Below, piece by piece: positions 26,467 through 36,016 of a DNA stretch of 64,000 nucleotides. Each line of letters opens with the position of its first letter. The first letter of the stretch is position 1. The translations under genes and the position numbers were made by a program. The stretch spans positions 1,302,001-1,366,000 of the forward strand of contig NZ_KB907309.1 of the NCBI RefSeq assembly GCF_000381925.1, in the 5' to 3' direction. The stretch is from Nocardia sp. BMG111209. GTDB taxonomy: Bacteria > Actinomycetota > Actinomycetes > Mycobacteriales > Mycobacteriaceae. The notes beneath the pieces were generated by a model that did not search any database, was not told the origin of the DNA, and saw only the letters and a program-made list of their open reading frames with translations.

Positions 26467-27918
26467 ATGTCCGATCCGCAGGCCGGAACCACGGAGGTCG
26501 ACCCCGCGGTGTGGCGCACGGTGTGGACCGTGCTCGTCGGCGGGATGGCGGTGCTGTTCGACACGACGATCGTCGCCGTCGCCCTGCACACCCTGGCCGG
26601 CGAGTTGCACACCTCCGTCGCGACGATCCAGTGGGTCACCACCGGATATCTGCTCGCGATGGCGATGACGATCCCGATCGCGGGCTGGGCGCAGCGGGTG
26701 CTGGGCGCCAAACGACTGTGGATGATCGCCCTCGTGCTGTTCCTGGCCGGTTCGGTGCTGTCGAGTCTGGCATGGAGTGCGGCCAGCCTGATCGCCTTCC
26801 GGGTCGTGCAGGGTGTCGGCGGCGGCATCCTGATGCCGCTGATGTCGACGATGGTCATGCAGGCCGCCGGCGGTCGCGGCCTCGGCCGGATCATGTCGGT
26901 GGTCGGGCTGCCCGCGGTGCTCGGCCCGATCCTCGGCCCGGTGCTCGGCGGCCTCATCCTGCAACATCTGCACTGGTCGTGGATGTTCTGGGTGAACGTG
27001 CCGTTCTGTATCGCGGGCCTGATCCTCGCGGCGGTCTTCCTGCCGGCGGACGGTCCGATGCGCCGGGTGCCGTTCGACCTCGTCGGCTTCCTGCTCATGG
27101 GTCCCGGCCTGGTCGCCGTGCTCTGGGGGCTGTCGAACACCGGTAAGCCGGGCGCCTTCTCCCGGGCCGACGCCCTCGCTCCGCTGCTCGCGGGCCTGGT
27201 GCTGCTCGCCGTCTTCGCCGCCTGGGCGCTGGCCCGCGGCGACCGCGCCCTGGTCGATCTGCTCCTGCTGCGGCACTGGTCGCTGGCCTCGGCGTCGCTG
27301 CTGCTGTTCCTGTCGGGCATCACCCTCTACGGCGCGATGCTGCTGATGCCGCTGTACTTCCAGGATCTGCGCGGCGCGACCGCGCTGCAGGCGGGCCTGC
27401 TGCTCATCCCGCAGGGGGTCGGCACCTTCGTCTCCCGCTCGTTGGCCGGCCGGCTCTTCGACACCGTGAGCCCCCGCCTGCTCACGGCCGGTGGATTCTC
27501 GATCGTGCTGGCCGGCACCCTGCCGTTCGCCCTCGCCGGCGCGCACACCGGCGAATGGCTGCTGACGGCCGGGCTGCTCGTGCGCGGAATCGGCCTCGGC
27601 GTCGCGACCATACCGCTGATGGCACTGGGCTTCCGCGGTCTGGACCGGCACGAGGTGCCCGACGCGAGCATCGTCACCCGGATCGCGCAGCAGGTCGGCG
27701 GGTCGTTCGGCACCGCGGTGCTCGCGGTGATCCTCACCGGCGCGATGACGACCGCCGGCTCGGCCACGGAACTCACCGCCGCCTTCCGGCAGTCCTTCTG
27801 GTGGGCCATCGGATTCACCGCCGCCGGCGTGCTGATCGCCCTCATCCTCCCCGGCCGCGTCGCGACACCCGCGAACGCCGCTACGGCCGCCGACGAGGCC
27901 CCCGTACCCGCCCGTTGA
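26467..27918 (+). CDS. MFS transporter, DHA2 (EmrB/QacA) drug-efflux type
   Basis: A 483-residue protein from ATG 26467 with GGAGG upstream. Fourteen hydrophobic segments are expected and visible. The first carries VLFDTTIVAVALHTLAGEL, a form of the DHA2 motif D1 (LDxTIVNVALP), with Phe for the usual Leu. Motif C appears as VVGLPAVLGPILGPVLGGLI in segment 5 and VLGAKRLWMIALVLFLAGSVLSSLAW gives motif A. These mark a proton-driven drug exporter in the plasma membrane. It is divergent from its likely TetR repressor. The C-terminal tail is short and acidic. Substrate not predictable. Confidence 0.92.
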   Translation: MSDPQAGTTEVDPAVWRTVWTVLVGGMAVLFDTTIVAVALHTLAGELHTSVATIQWVTTGYLLAMAMTIPIAGWAQRVLGAKRLWMIALVLFLAGSVLSSLAWSAASLIAFRVVQGVGGGILMPLMSTMVMQAAGGRGLGRIMSVVGLPAVLGPILGPVLGGLILQHLHWSWMFWVNVPFCIAGLILAAVFLPADGPMRRVPFDLVGFLLMGPGLVAVLWGLSNTGKPGAFSRADALAPLLAGLVLLAVFAAWALARGDRALVDLLLLRHWSLASASLLLFLSGITLYGAMLLMPLYFQDLRGATALQAGLLLIPQGVGTFVSRSLAGRLFDTVSPRLLTAGGFSIVLAGTLPFALAGAHTGEWLLTAGLLVRGIGLGVATIPLMALGFRGLDRHEVPDASIVTRIAQQVGGSFGTAVLAVILTGAMTTAGSATELTAAFRQSFWWAIGFTAAGVLIALILPGRVATPANAATAADEAPVPAR

Positions 27919-27927
27919 GCGCCGGCG

Positions 27928-28731
27928 TCACCACATCGAGATCCGGTCGGTGCCGTTGTCCGGCGGCGGTGGTTCGTCGGCCGTCGCCGTCACGGACATG
28001 CCGGTGAGGACGATGTCGCCGCCGTGGTTGTCGAGGAACGCGACGTCGGACGCGTCGCGGCCGGTGGCGATCCGGACCATGGTCAGCCGCGGGGCCAGCC
28101 CGGTGGCATCGACGATGCGCCAGCCGCCCTCGTGGTAGACCTCGGCGACGGCGTGGAAGTCCATCGGGACGCATTCCGGCGCGTAGACGGCCACCAGGCG
28201 GGCCGGGACGTTCAGTGCCCGCAGCAGTGCGACGACCAGGTGCGCGAAATCGCGGCACACGCCCGCACCGGAGAGCAGGGTCTCGGCGGCGCCGTCGATG
28301 GGATCACTGCTGCCCGCCACGTAGCTGATCCGGGACCCGACCCAGTTCGACACCGCCACCGGCAGATCCGCGCTGGCGACGTAGCCGAATTCGGTGGCCG
28401 CGAAACCGAGGAACTTGTCCGATTCGGCGTAGCGGCTCGGCCGTAGATAGACCGACAGATCGTAATCGGAAGTGGGCACGACGAATGCGTTGTTCCGTAC
28501 GGTCGCGTCGTACCGGACCCGCAGATTGCCACTGTCGCAATCGATCTTGTGGATGCGAGTGCCGTGCGGCCCGAGGATCTCCTGCGGGCCGACGGTCCTG
28601 CCGTCGAGTTCGAACGACAAGGACTCGGTCACGTCGAGTCCCTCCTGCCGAGCGACCGTGATCTGGAATTCGAGGATGCTGGGAGCCTGGATCTCGATGT
28701 CCAGACTGGTGGACACGTCGCGTTTCACCAC
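27928..28731 (-). CDS. Transglutaminase-like cysteine-protease-fold protein
   Basis: A 267-residue protein starting at GTG 28731. The N-terminal half (about residues 1-140) is a beta-rich bacterial transglutaminase N-like domain. The second half has the transglutaminase core with catalytic Cys in GAGVCRDFAHLVVALLRALNVPAR, His in DFHAVAEVY and Asp in WRIVDAT, in the right order. No signal peptide is seen, so it is likely cytosolic. Members of this family often occur with peptide-modification or ATP-grasp genes; none is adjacent here. It is read convergent to the MFS gene with nine bases between them. The reaction (protease, ligase or amidase) is not decided. Confidence 0.87.
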   Translation of the reverse strand: MVKRDVSTSLDIEIQAPSILEFQITVARQEGLDVTESLSFELDGRTVGPQEILGPHGTRIHKIDCDSGNLRVRYDATVRNNAFVVPTSDYDLSVYLRPSRYAESDKFLGFAATEFGYVASADLPVAVSNWVGSRISYVAGSSDPIDGAAETLLSGAGVCRDFAHLVVALLRALNVPARLVAVYAPECVPMDFHAVAEVYHEGGWRIVDATGLAPRLTMVRIATGRDASDVAFLDNHGGDIVLTGMSVTATADEPPPPDNGTDRISMW

Positions 28732-28788
28732 ATGATCGTCCCGCGAAAACCGGTCGGGTGCTCATCGGGCGCATCGGGCCGCGAAAGA

Positions 28789-28829
28789 GGTGGTACCCGG
28801 GCCCGTCGCCCCTGGACCCGGGTACCACC
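28789..28829. terminator. Bidirectional hairpin behind fadA2
   Basis: A perfect 13-bp inverted repeat, GGTGGTACCCGGG, with a 15-base loop is flanked by TCTTTC on the minus-strand side and ATCCTTTCT on the plus side. It lies 40 bases beyond the fadA2 stop codon. Confidence 0.75.
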
Positions 28830-28868
28830 ATCCTTTCTATCGCGTTTCCGCGCGGAAAGGTTTCTCGA

Positions 28869-30218
28869 TCAGCGTTCCACGATCGCGACCACGCCCAGGC
28901 CGCCCGCCGCGCAGATGGAGATCAGCGCACGTCCGGAGCCCTTCTCGGCCAGTTGCTTGGCGGTCTGGGCCACGATCCGGCCGCCGGTGGCGGCGAACGG
29001 GTGACCCGCGGCCAGCGAGGAACCGTTGACGTTGAGCTTGCTCCGGTCGATGGCGCCGAGCGCGCCGTCGAGGCCGAGCCGCTCCTTGCAGTACTGGTCG
29101 GACTCCCACGCCTGCAGGGTCGCCAGCACCACCGAGGCGAAGGCCTCGTGGATCTCGTAGAAGTCGAAATCCTGCAGCGTGAGGCCGTTGCGGGCCAGCA
29201 GCCGCGGCACCGCGTAGGTCGGCGCCATCAGCAGGCCGTCCGGGCCCCAGACGTAGTCGACCGCGGCGACCTCGCTGTCGACCAGATAGGCCAGCGGGGA
29301 CAGGTTGCGCTCGGCGGCCCATTCCTCGCTGCCGAGCAGGACCGCGGAGGCGCCGTCGGTGAGCGGGGTGGAGTTGCCGGCGGTCATGGTGGCGTCCCCG
29401 GCCTTGACGCCGAACACCGGCTTCAGGGTGGCGAGCTTCTCCAGCGTGGAACCGGGACGCAGGTTGTCGTCGCGGGTCAGGCCCAGGAACGGGGTGATCA
29501 GATCGTCGAAGAAGCCGCGGTCGTAGGCGGCGGCCATATTGCGGTGCGACAGATAGGCCAGCTCGTCCTGCGCCTCGCGGGCGATGCCGAATTCCTTGGC
29601 GGTGATCGCGGCGTGTTCACCCATCGACAGGCCGGTGCGGGGTTCGGCGTTGCGCGGGATCTCGATGCCGACCATGCTCGGCCGCAGCCGGCCGACCAGC
29701 TTCACGTAGTCGATGTTGCGCTTGGCGCGGTTGGCGTCGAGCATCCAGTCCCGGGCCGCCTCGCTGACGCCGATCGGCGCGTCCGAGGTGGTGTCGGTGC
29801 CGCCGCCGACGCCGGCCTCGATGCGGCCGAGCGCGATCGCGTCGCCGACCGTGACGACCGACTGCAGGCCGGTGCCGCAGGCCAGCTGGAGATCGTGGGC
29901 CGGGGTGTAGGGGGACAATTCGCTGCCGAGCACGCTCTCGCGGATCAGGCTGTGCTCGCCGAGTCGTTTCAGCACCGCGCCGCCGGTGACCATGCCCAGC
30001 CGTTCGCCCTGGAGACCGAAGCGGGCGACCAGCCCGTTCAGCGCCGCGGTGAACATGTCCTGGTTGGAGGCGTGCGCGTACTTGCCGTCGGAGCGGGCGA
30101 ACGGGATCCGGTTGCCGCCGAGGATCGCCACGGGACGGGTCTGCCGGGTGCGCGCATCGGTGCCGGTGGCCGCCGTGCGAGCTTTGCTGGTGGAAGCCGT
30201 GCGGGCCTTGGTTGTCAC
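28869..30218 (-). CDS. fadA2: Acetyl-CoA acetyltransferase / thiolase FadA2
   Basis: A 449-residue thiolase from GTG 30218, selected because GGAG lies six bases before it; an in-frame ATG at 30284 lies close to the operator and has no ribosome site. The acylation Cys is in LQLACGTGLQSV near residue 108, the catalytic His in FDFYEIHEAFASV near 385, and the C-terminal Cys-His region reads ISICAAGGLGVV. It performs thiolytic cleavage or condensation of acyl-CoA in the cytosol. The order fadA2-fabG4 divergent, with htdX and fadE5 nearby, is that of Rv0241c-Rv0244c. An inverted repeat shared with fadE5 and tetR lies in the common promoter. Confidence 0.93.
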   Translation of the reverse strand: MTTKARTASTSKARTAATGTDARTRQTRPVAILGGNRIPFARSDGKYAHASNQDMFTAALNGLVARFGLQGERLGMVTGGAVLKRLGEHSLIRESVLGSELSPYTPAHDLQLACGTGLQSVVTVGDAIALGRIEAGVGGGTDTTSDAPIGVSEAARDWMLDANRAKRNIDYVKLVGRLRPSMVGIEIPRNAEPRTGLSMGEHAAITAKEFGIAREAQDELAYLSHRNMAAAYDRGFFDDLITPFLGLTRDDNLRPGSTLEKLATLKPVFGVKAGDATMTAGNSTPLTDGASAVLLGSEEWAAERNLSPLAYLVDSEVAAVDYVWGPDGLLMAPTYAVPRLLARNGLTLQDFDFYEIHEAFASVVLATLQAWESDQYCKERLGLDGALGAIDRSKLNVNGSSLAAGHPFAATGGRIVAQTAKQLAEKGSGRALISICAAGGLGVVAIVER

Positions 30219-30301
30219 TCGAGTCTCCACTGTCTCGTCGGGAATGTCCGGGTTCGGGGCGGTCGTCGCGGTCCGCGCCCCCATGCCATCGGTTTACTTT
30301 A

Positions 30302-30321
30302 AACTTACTCCGGAGTAAGTT
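30302..30321. promoter_or_regulatory. Perfect 20-bp palindromic operator between fadA2 and fabG4
   Basis: AACTTACTCCGGAGTAAGTT is a perfect 20-bp palindrome in the 186-base divergent promoter region. Its core, TTACTCCGGAGTAA, recurs with small changes upstream of the tetR gene at 33359 and of fadE5 at 40377, so it is most likely the binding site of that TetR protein. It lies close to both promoters and could control both. Confidence 0.8.
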
Positions 30322-30404
30322 CATTGTCGACACCGGCCGATTCGTCCGGCCCGGCCGGTCACCACCGACATCGGACCCGCGAAATCGAGGAAAAGGTAGG
30401 AACA

Positions 30405-31766
30405 GTGGCAGCGAGCAAGAGCAAGGGCGCCCCCAACCTCTACGGATCGTTCGTGCACTCGGCCCCCGGCGCGTTCCTGGCGAGCAAGCTGGGGCTGCCC
30501 AAACCGGAGACGCTGCGCCGCTACCGCGCGGGCGAGCCGCCGCTGCCCGGTCCGGTACTGCTGGGCGGTAAGGGCCGTACGGCCGACGCGGTGCGAAACC
30601 TGTTGCCGGACTACACCTTCGTCGATGCGCTGACCCCGGGCGTGAAATTCGGCGCGCTGGTGTTCGACGCCACCGCGGTCGGTTCGGTGGCCGAACTGGA
30701 GCAGCTGTTCACCTTCTACCAGCCGGCCATGCGCAGCCTCGCGCCCTCGGGCCGCGTGCTCGTCGTCGGCACCACCCCGGAGCTGGCCGCGAGCGTCGAG
30801 GCGCAGATCGCGCAGCGCGCGCTGGAGGGTTTCACCCGCAGCGTCGGCAAGGAGCTGCTGCGCGGCGCCACCTCGAACCTGGTCTACCTGCACCCCGAGG
30901 CCGCCGCGGCCGCGACGGGCCTGGCCTCCACGCTGCGCTTCGTACTGTCGGCGAAGTCGGCGTTCGTCGACGGCCAGGTGTTCCGGGTCGGCCGTGACGA
31001 TTCCGCCGCCCCCGAGATCGACTGGGATCGGCCGCTGGCCGGCAAGGTGGCCGTGGTCACCGGCGCCGCGCGCGGGATCGGCGCCACCATCGCCGAGGTC
31101 TTCGCCCGCGACGGCGCCACCGTGATCGTGGCCGACATCCCCGCGGCGGGCGAGCCGCTGTCGCAGACGGCCAACAAGGTCGGCGGCACCGCGCTCGCGC
31201 TCGACGTCACCGCGCCGGACGCCGCGGACCGGATCGCCGAATTCGCCACCGAGCGGTTCGGCGGCCTCGACATCATCGTGCACAACGCGGGCATCACCCG
31301 CGACAAACTGCTCGCGAACATGGACGAGGGCCGCTGGAATTCGGTGCTCGAGGTGAATCTCGCCGCGCCGCACCGGATCACCGCGGGCCTGGTCGAGAAG
31401 GGCGCGCTGAAGTCCGGCGGCCGGGTCGTCGACGTCTCCTCGATCGCCGGTATCGCGGGCAACCGCGGCCAGACCAACTACGGCGCCTCCAAGGCCGGCG
31501 TCATCGGCATGGTGAACGCCGAGGCGCCGAAGCTGGCGGAGCACGGCGTCACCATCAACGCGGTCGCCCCGGGCTTCATCGAGACCGCGATGACCGCGGC
31601 GATTCCGCTCGGCACCCGCGAGGCGGGCCGGCTGCTGTCCTCGCTGTTGCAGGGCGGGCAGACCGTCGACGTCGCCGAGACCATCGCCTACTTCGCCAGC
31701 CCGGCCTCGAATGCGGTGAGCGGCAACGTCGTTCGCGTGTGTGGCCAGGCCATGATCGGAGCATGA
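30405..31766 (+). CDS. fabG4: 3-oxoacyl-ACP/CoA reductase FabG4
   Basis: A 453-residue protein from GTG 30405, the length of M. tuberculosis FabG4 and about twice a normal FabG. The N-terminal domain (1-210) is a flavodoxin-like, non-catalytic domain. The C-terminal SDR domain has the NAD-binding GAARGIGA near 223, NAG (HNAGITRD), and the catalytic YGASKAG. It reduces beta-ketoacyl-CoA with NADH. FabG4 type enzymes act on longer acyl chains. The last four bases ATGA overlap the htdX start, so htdX is in the same operon. It is divergent from fadA2. Confidence 0.93.
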   Translation: MAASKSKGAPNLYGSFVHSAPGAFLASKLGLPKPETLRRYRAGEPPLPGPVLLGGKGRTADAVRNLLPDYTFVDALTPGVKFGALVFDATAVGSVAELEQLFTFYQPAMRSLAPSGRVLVVGTTPELAASVEAQIAQRALEGFTRSVGKELLRGATSNLVYLHPEAAAAATGLASTLRFVLSAKSAFVDGQVFRVGRDDSAAPEIDWDRPLAGKVAVVTGAARGIGATIAEVFARDGATVIVADIPAAGEPLSQTANKVGGTALALDVTAPDAADRIAEFATERFGGLDIIVHNAGITRDKLLANMDEGRWNSVLEVNLAAPHRITAGLVEKGALKSGGRVVDVSSIAGIAGNRGQTNYGASKAGVIGMVNAEAPKLAEHGVTINAVAPGFIETAMTAAIPLGTREAGRLLSSLLQGGQTVDVAETIAYFASPASNAVSGNVVRVCGQAMIGA

Positions 31767-32635
31767 TGAGCTCCGGCGACACCACGATCTCGCTGTCGGA
31801 ACCGCCGAAGACCGGCAATCTGTATCTGAAGGCGGCGCTCGGTGCGGTTCCGCTGCTGTCGGCGCGCCGGTCCGAGATTCCGGACCGGGCCGTCGAATTG
31901 TCCGGCGTGCGAGTCGATCCCGATCAGCTGGCGGCCTACTGTCACGCCACCGGCCTCCGGTTCGGGGACGCGCTGCCGCTGACCTATCCGTTCGTGCTGA
32001 CCTTCCCGCTGGTGATGTCGCTGGTGGTCGCGCGCGACTTCCCGTTCGCCGCCGTCGGCGCGGTGCACGCGGAGAACCTCATCGAGCGCGGTCGGGACAT
32101 CTCGGTGAGCCAGCCGCTGGACATCCGCGCGCATGTGGAGAATCTGCGGGAACATCCGCGCGGTCTGCTGGTCGACGCGATCAGCGAGATCAGCGTCGGC
32201 CGGGAGCGGGTGTGGCGGCAGGTGACCACCTTCCTGCATCAGCAGAAGACCTCGCTGTCGGGTGGTCCACGGCCGGAACCGAAGCCGGACGAGGTGCCCC
32301 CGCCGCCGCTGCGCACCCTGCGGGTCGACCAGGCGCTGATCCACCGCTACGCCGCGGCCTCCGGCGATCGCAATCCGATCCACATGTCGGGGCTGAGCGC
32401 GCGGGCCTTCGGCTTCTCGCGCGCGATCGCGCACGGAATGTGGTCGGCCGCAGCGATTCTCGGCGTGATCGAGGGCCGGGTGGCGGCGGCGACCACCTAT
32501 TCGGTGAAGTTCGGCAAGCCGATCCTGTTGCCCGCCACGGTGAACGCCTACGCCGAGCGCGCCGGCACCGGCTGGGATCTGTCGCTGAAGCACCCGAAGA
32601 AGGGTTATCCACATCTGACGGCTACGCTGCGCTGA
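31763..32635 (+). CDS. htdX: 3-hydroxyacyl-thioester dehydratase HtdX
   Basis: A 290-residue MaoC-family hydratase. The N-terminal half holds a degenerate hot-dog fold. The C-terminal half has the hydratase-2 motif in [15 protein letters not shown], with catalytic Asp and His spaced by four residues, and the following [16 protein letters not shown]. It should dehydrate 3-hydroxyacyl-ACP or hydrate enoyl-CoA in the cytosol, the step after FabG4. The start ATG 31763 overlaps the fabG4 stop (ATGA); a second ATG follows at 31766. A hairpin terminator lies at 32642. The gene order is that of Rv0242c-Rv0241c. Confidence 0.92.
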   Translation: MMSSGDTTISLSEPPKTGNLYLKAALGAVPLLSARRSEIPDRAVELSGVRVDPDQLAAYCHATGLRFGDALPLTYPFVLTFPLVMSLVVARDFPFAAVGAVHAENLIERGRDISVSQPLDIRAHVENLREHPRGLLVDAISEISVGRERVWRQVTTFLHQQKTSLSGGPRPEPKPDEVPPPPLRTLRVDQALIHRYAAASGDRNPIHMSGLSARAFGFSRAIAHGMWSAAAILGVIEGRVAAATTYSVKFGKPILLPATVNAYAERAGTGWDLSLKHPKKGYPHLTATLR

Positions 32636-32641
32636 AGCTTC

Positions 32642-32673
32642 GGCCCGCCGGGGGGATCGGACCCCGGTGGGCC
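32642..32673 (+). terminator. Hairpin terminator of the fabG4-htdX operon
   Basis: A 12-base stem with one mismatch (GGCCCGCCGGGG and CCCCGGTGGGCC) and an eight-base loop, six bases after the htdX stop codon. The U tract is weak. Confidence 0.6.
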
Positions 32674-32687
32674 GGGGTGAGCGGGTC

Positions 32688-32752
32688 GCACACCTTCTCG
32701 GCCGCCCATCGGATCGCATGGGGGATCCGATGCGCCGCCGAAAAGGTGTGTG
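32688..32752. terminator. Long hairpin between convergent htdX and tetR
   Basis: Two arms of about 29 bases (left 32688-32716, right 32723-32752) match with only a few mismatches, with the six-base loop 32717-32722. The arms carry CACACCTT at the outer end and CATCGGATC at the loop. The fold is usable from either strand and separates two convergent genes. Confidence 0.7.
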
Positions 32753-32759
32753 GCCCGAC

Positions 32760-33359
32760 CTATTCGGGCTTCTTGCGGCCGGCCAGGCCTCGCCAGGCCA
32801 GATCGTCGAGCAGATCCACCGCGTCCGCGACGGCGACCTCGCCGCTGGCGATGCGGTCGGCGATGGCCTCACCGGCCCCGATCACCGCCACCGAGACGAT
32901 GTCGAAATTGGTGCCCGGCTCGGCGTATTTCGCATTGGATTCCAGCAGTTTCCCGGTCAGTTCGATGACCCGTTCCCGGCTGTTGGCGATCTCGGAGGCG
33001 AACGGTTGCTGCCCCAGCGCCTGCCGGTAGAGCACCTGCCAGGACAGCCGATTCTGGTCCACATAGGACAGGAACGCCTCGAGTCCGGCGCGGAGTTGTT
33101 CGTGCGGTGTCAGCTTCGGATTGCCCGCGACCGCGACCGCCTCGATGAATCGGATGCTCTCGCGCTGGATACAGGCCCGGAAGAGTTCGTCCTTGGATCC
33201 GTAGTAGAGATAGAGCATCGGCTTGGAGATCTTCGCCTCGGCGGCGATGGCGTCCATCGACGTATCGTGATAGCCCTTGCGGGAGAACACCTCGACGGCG
33301 GCATCCAGCATCTGCTGCTCACGAACCGCTCGGGGAAGCCGCTTCGTTCCGCCTGCCAT
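32760..33359 (-). CDS. TetR-family regulator of the fatty-acid locus, Rv0238-like
   Basis: A 199-residue TetR protein from ATG 33359 with AGGAG before it. The DNA-binding domain reads MLDAAVEVFSRKGYHDTSMDAIAAEAKISKPMLYLYYGSKDELF. Position matches the Rv0238 gene next to lpqI. An inverted repeat CTTACTCCAGGGTAAG lies 33 bases upstream of its start, and close copies lie at fadA2/fabG4 and fadE5. I therefore infer autoregulation and control of those lipid genes. The ligand may be a fatty acyl-CoA, which is inference. The C-terminal domain has no obvious further signature. Confidence 0.9.
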   Translation of the reverse strand: MAGGTKRLPRAVREQQMLDAAVEVFSRKGYHDTSMDAIAAEAKISKPMLYLYYGSKDELFRACIQRESIRFIEAVAVAGNPKLTPHEQLRAGLEAFLSYVDQNRLSWQVLYRQALGQQPFASEIANSRERVIELTGKLLESNAKYAEPGTNFDIVSVAVIGAGEAIADRIASGEVAVADAVDLLDDLAWRGLAGRKKPE

Positions 33360-33391
33360 TCACTCTCCTAGGACATGATCGAAACCCTTAT

Positions 33392-33407
33392 CTTACTCCA
33401 GGGTAAG
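33392..33407. promoter_or_regulatory. TetR operator copy in its own promoter
   Basis: CTTACTCCAGGGTAAG is an almost perfect palindrome 33 bases before the tetR start. Its core TTACTCCAGGGTAA differs at two positions from the fadA2/fabG4 site, giving the consensus TTACTCNNGRGTAA. Confidence 0.75.
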
Positions 33408-33503
33408 TTTTGTGTGCCGGGCTTTGCCGGACAGTCGCAGGCTTGTGATCATTCACCACAGTCGCGACTGCCGGCCGATCGGGTCCTGGCGGCGGATACG
33501 GGC

Positions 33504-34673
33504 TCAGCAGTGCAGCGGAACGCCCTTGAAACGGGCCAGTCGCAGCACCGAGGCATCCACCTGGGCGGCGGGCAGCTTGCCGGACTTGACCTCGTCCTCG
33601 AGGTGGTCCAGCACCTTCGACACCGCATTCGTGCTGATCCACAGCGCGCTGTCGGCGCCGGCCTCCAGCGCCGTGGCCACGGCGTCCTCGATATCCATCC
33701 GATTGGTGATCGCGGCCATCCCGCTGAGGTCGTCGGTGAAGATCGGCCCCTCGAACGGCGCGGCGCCGTACCCGGTGCCCTGCCGCAACAGCGCCATCGC
33801 GCGCGGGCTGATACTCGCCGGAACACCCGAATCGGTGAGGCCGGGCACATCCAGATGGCCGACCATGACACCCGCGCCGGAGCCGACCAGATTGCGGAAC
33901 GGCACCAGATCGACCTGCTGCAACCGATCCAGCGGCGGCGTCTGCACCGCGCCCTTGTGCGAATCGCCCGAGCCGTGGCCGTGGCCGGGGAAATGCTTCA
34001 TCACCGCGCCGAGCCCGGCATCGTGCAGCGCCCGGATCATCGCGTCGGCGAAGGTGGTCACCACATCCGGATCGGTGGAATAGGAGCGGTCGCCGATGAC
34101 GCTGTCGTCGGGCTGATCGCTGACGTCGACATCCGGCGCGAAATCGACGGTGATGCCGAGATCCCGCAGCGCGCGGGACCGGGTGAGGGTCGCCTGGTAG
34201 TAGTCGTCCGCGGACATGGTCTGCGCGGCCACCCGCGCCGAGGGCGCCTCCCCGATCAGGTTGCCGACCCGGGAGACCCGGCCGCCCTCCTCGTCGATGG
34301 TCACCATCAGCGGCACCCGGGCCAGCGAGGTGACCTGATCCATCTGCTTGTTCGAGACCATCGCCTGATCGGTCCAGCCGCCGACGAAGATCCCGCCGAC
34401 CTGCTCGTTGCGGACCACGGTCTGTGCGTCGGCGGTGTTGGTGACACCCACGGTGAGCAGCTGCGCCAACTTCTGCCGCTGGTTGAACTGGGCGAGATAG
34501 CCTGCGGCGCAATCGGGTTGGGCCGTGGCCGGTGCGGCGTCCGCCGTGCCCGCAGCGGCCGGCGCACTGCTGGTGCCGCCGGCCGGTGTGGTCGCGGTAC
34601 CGCCGCCGCCGTGCGAGCAGGCGCTCAGGCCCAGCGCGAGCACAGTGACCACGATCCCGGGAATTTTGCGCAT
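33504..34673 (-). CDS. lpqI: LpqI-like GH3 beta-N-acetylglucosaminidase lipoprotein
   Basis: A 389-residue lipoprotein from ATG 34673. The signal peptide MRKIPGIVVTVLALGLSAC has a lipobox LSAC, so Cys 19 would be acylated and the protein anchored outside the plasma membrane. A low-complexity Gly/Thr/Pro/Ala linker precedes the GH3 domain. Family marks are VTIDEEGGRVSRVG, the KHFPGHGHGSGDSHKGAV motif near residue 235 (the catalytic loop of NagZ-type enzymes) and DDLSGMAAI holding the nucleophile Asp. LpqI in M. tuberculosis (Rv0237) hydrolyses GlcNAc from muropeptides and acts in peptidoglycan recycling. Synteny with the tetR gene supports the assignment. Confidence 0.93.
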   Translation of the reverse strand: MRKIPGIVVTVLALGLSACSHGGGGTATTPAGGTSSAPAAAGTADAAPATAQPDCAAGYLAQFNQRQKLAQLLTVGVTNTADAQTVVRNEQVGGIFVGGWTDQAMVSNKQMDQVTSLARVPLMVTIDEEGGRVSRVGNLIGEAPSARVAAQTMSADDYYQATLTRSRALRDLGITVDFAPDVDVSDQPDDSVIGDRSYSTDPDVVTTFADAMIRALHDAGLGAVMKHFPGHGHGSGDSHKGAVQTPPLDRLQQVDLVPFRNLVGSGAGVMVGHLDVPGLTDSGVPASISPRAMALLRQGTGYGAAPFEGPIFTDDLSGMAAITNRMDIEDAVATALEAGADSALWISTNAVSKVLDHLEDEVKSGKLPAAQVDASVLRLARFKGVPLHC

Positions 34674-34785
34674 AATTCCCGACCGTAGTCGGCCCGCGCG
34701 CGTCCGCCTACTGCGACACCGTTGCGCACCGCGTGTCGGCCGGTAGCGGATGCCGTGTCGCGGACGCGGCGGCATCGCGCACACC

Positions 34786-35982
34786 TCAACGGGCGCACTG
34801 GATCAGGGCGTGCTCGCCGTTGCTGCGCCACGGCCGGCCGGTGGCGTCCAGCGCGGCGACGCGGTCGGCGGTCAGGCCGGTGATCACGTCCGATTTCAGC
34901 GTGCGCAGCGCCGCCACCGGCGTCGGGAAATACCCGGCGCGCGCCGCGAACGGAGTGGTCGGCGGCAGATATCGGTCACCGACCAGCCGCCGGTAGTTCA
35001 GGTCACCCTTGCACACGGTGAGCGCGGCGCCGTCGAACGCGGCCCGCAGATCGTCCGGCATCTCGTCGAAACCCGCCGGGGCACAGAAGAATTCGTGTGT
35101 GCGCACCGACAGTGCGCCGGTGCCCGACGCCTGCCACAGCCGATCGCCCAGTTGCCCGGCCGCGGTGCCGGCCCCGGCCGCACGCAACCGCCGCAGCGCG
35201 CCGAGCAGATCGGTCATGGTGGCGTCGGAGGTGAAATACGGTTGCGGCTTCAGCCAGAGGGTCGCGGTCGCGACGGTCCCGGTGACCAGGAGATGGTCCA
35301 GCAGGGCGAGATCCGGCAGCAGCTCCCGTCCCGCGTTGTCGGCGATCAGGTGCAACCGGCCCGCCGGCGCCGCGGCGAGCGCCGCCCACAACTCCTCCCG
35401 ATCGTCGGCCAGGAGCCCGTCCGATCGTCCCGTCGACCCGGCGACCAGCCGGAATCCCAGATCGGCCTGATTACCCCAGAGCGCCGACATCAGCAGCGCG
35501 TCCCGTTGCACCGGTCCGGCGGCCGAGGCCAGTTCGTCCAGCGCCGCGAGTTCGGCCGTGACCTCGGCGCCGGCGAGTTCCGCGTCCTTGGTGGGCCCGA
35601 ACGGGTCGATCCCCTGCCAGACCCCGGGCCGGAAATAGCCCACCGCCTCCAGCAACCGCCGATAGAAATAGCTCTCGGCCCACAGGAACGGCAGCTCACC
35701 CCACGGCCGCCCCCACCACGGCGCACCCCACCGATCCCACGAGGGCGCGTCGGCGGCCGCGGTCCGCAACGGCCGCACGGTGCCGTGCAGCGTCTCCGCG
35801 AGCAGCTCGCGCAGGGCCGTCCGCTCCGGCGCACCGTACGGATGCGCCTCGAGCACCCGCTCGATCAGCGTGGGGTGCCGATCGTGGAATACGCTGCGCG
35901 CGAAGGTTCCCGGCGTCCCGGCCAGGATCACCGGCGCCGTGTCGTCCCATTGCTCGTCGGTCCCGCTCCGGTGATCACCCAC
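34786..35982 (-). CDS. Damage-control phosphatase, ARMT1-like (DUF89)
   Basis: About 398 residues from GTG 35982; the frame also runs upstream into the gnd gene, but that part has gnd-shadow composition. Family marks are the Asn/Asp metal-binding residues in LIADNAGRELLPDLALLDHLL, the KPQPYFTSDAT loop, and the C-terminal VCKGDLNYRRLVGD, all conserved in DUF89 (ARMT1) phosphatases. These enzymes hydrolyse aberrant sugar phosphates such as fructose-1-phosphate or ribulose-5-phosphate side products in the cytosol. The gene starts 34 bases after gnd on the same strand, so the pair is likely co-transcribed. A repair role beside 6-phosphogluconate dehydrogenase is inference. Confidence 0.87.
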   Translation of the reverse strand: MGDHRSGTDEQWDDTAPVILAGTPGTFARSVFHDRHPTLIERVLEAHPYGAPERTALRELLAETLHGTVRPLRTAAADAPSWDRWGAPWWGRPWGELPFLWAESYFYRRLLEAVGYFRPGVWQGIDPFGPTKDAELAGAEVTAELAALDELASAAGPVQRDALLMSALWGNQADLGFRLVAGSTGRSDGLLADDREELWAALAAAPAGRLHLIADNAGRELLPDLALLDHLLVTGTVATATLWLKPQPYFTSDATMTDLLGALRRLRAAGAGTAAGQLGDRLWQASGTGALSVRTHEFFCAPAGFDEMPDDLRAAFDGAALTVCKGDLNYRRLVGDRYLPPTTPFAARAGYFPTPVAALRTLKSDVITGLTADRVAALDATGRPWRSNGEHALIQCAR

Positions 35983-36016
35983 CCGGCCGATCCTGCCGTA
36001 CCGTCCGCACCGCGGG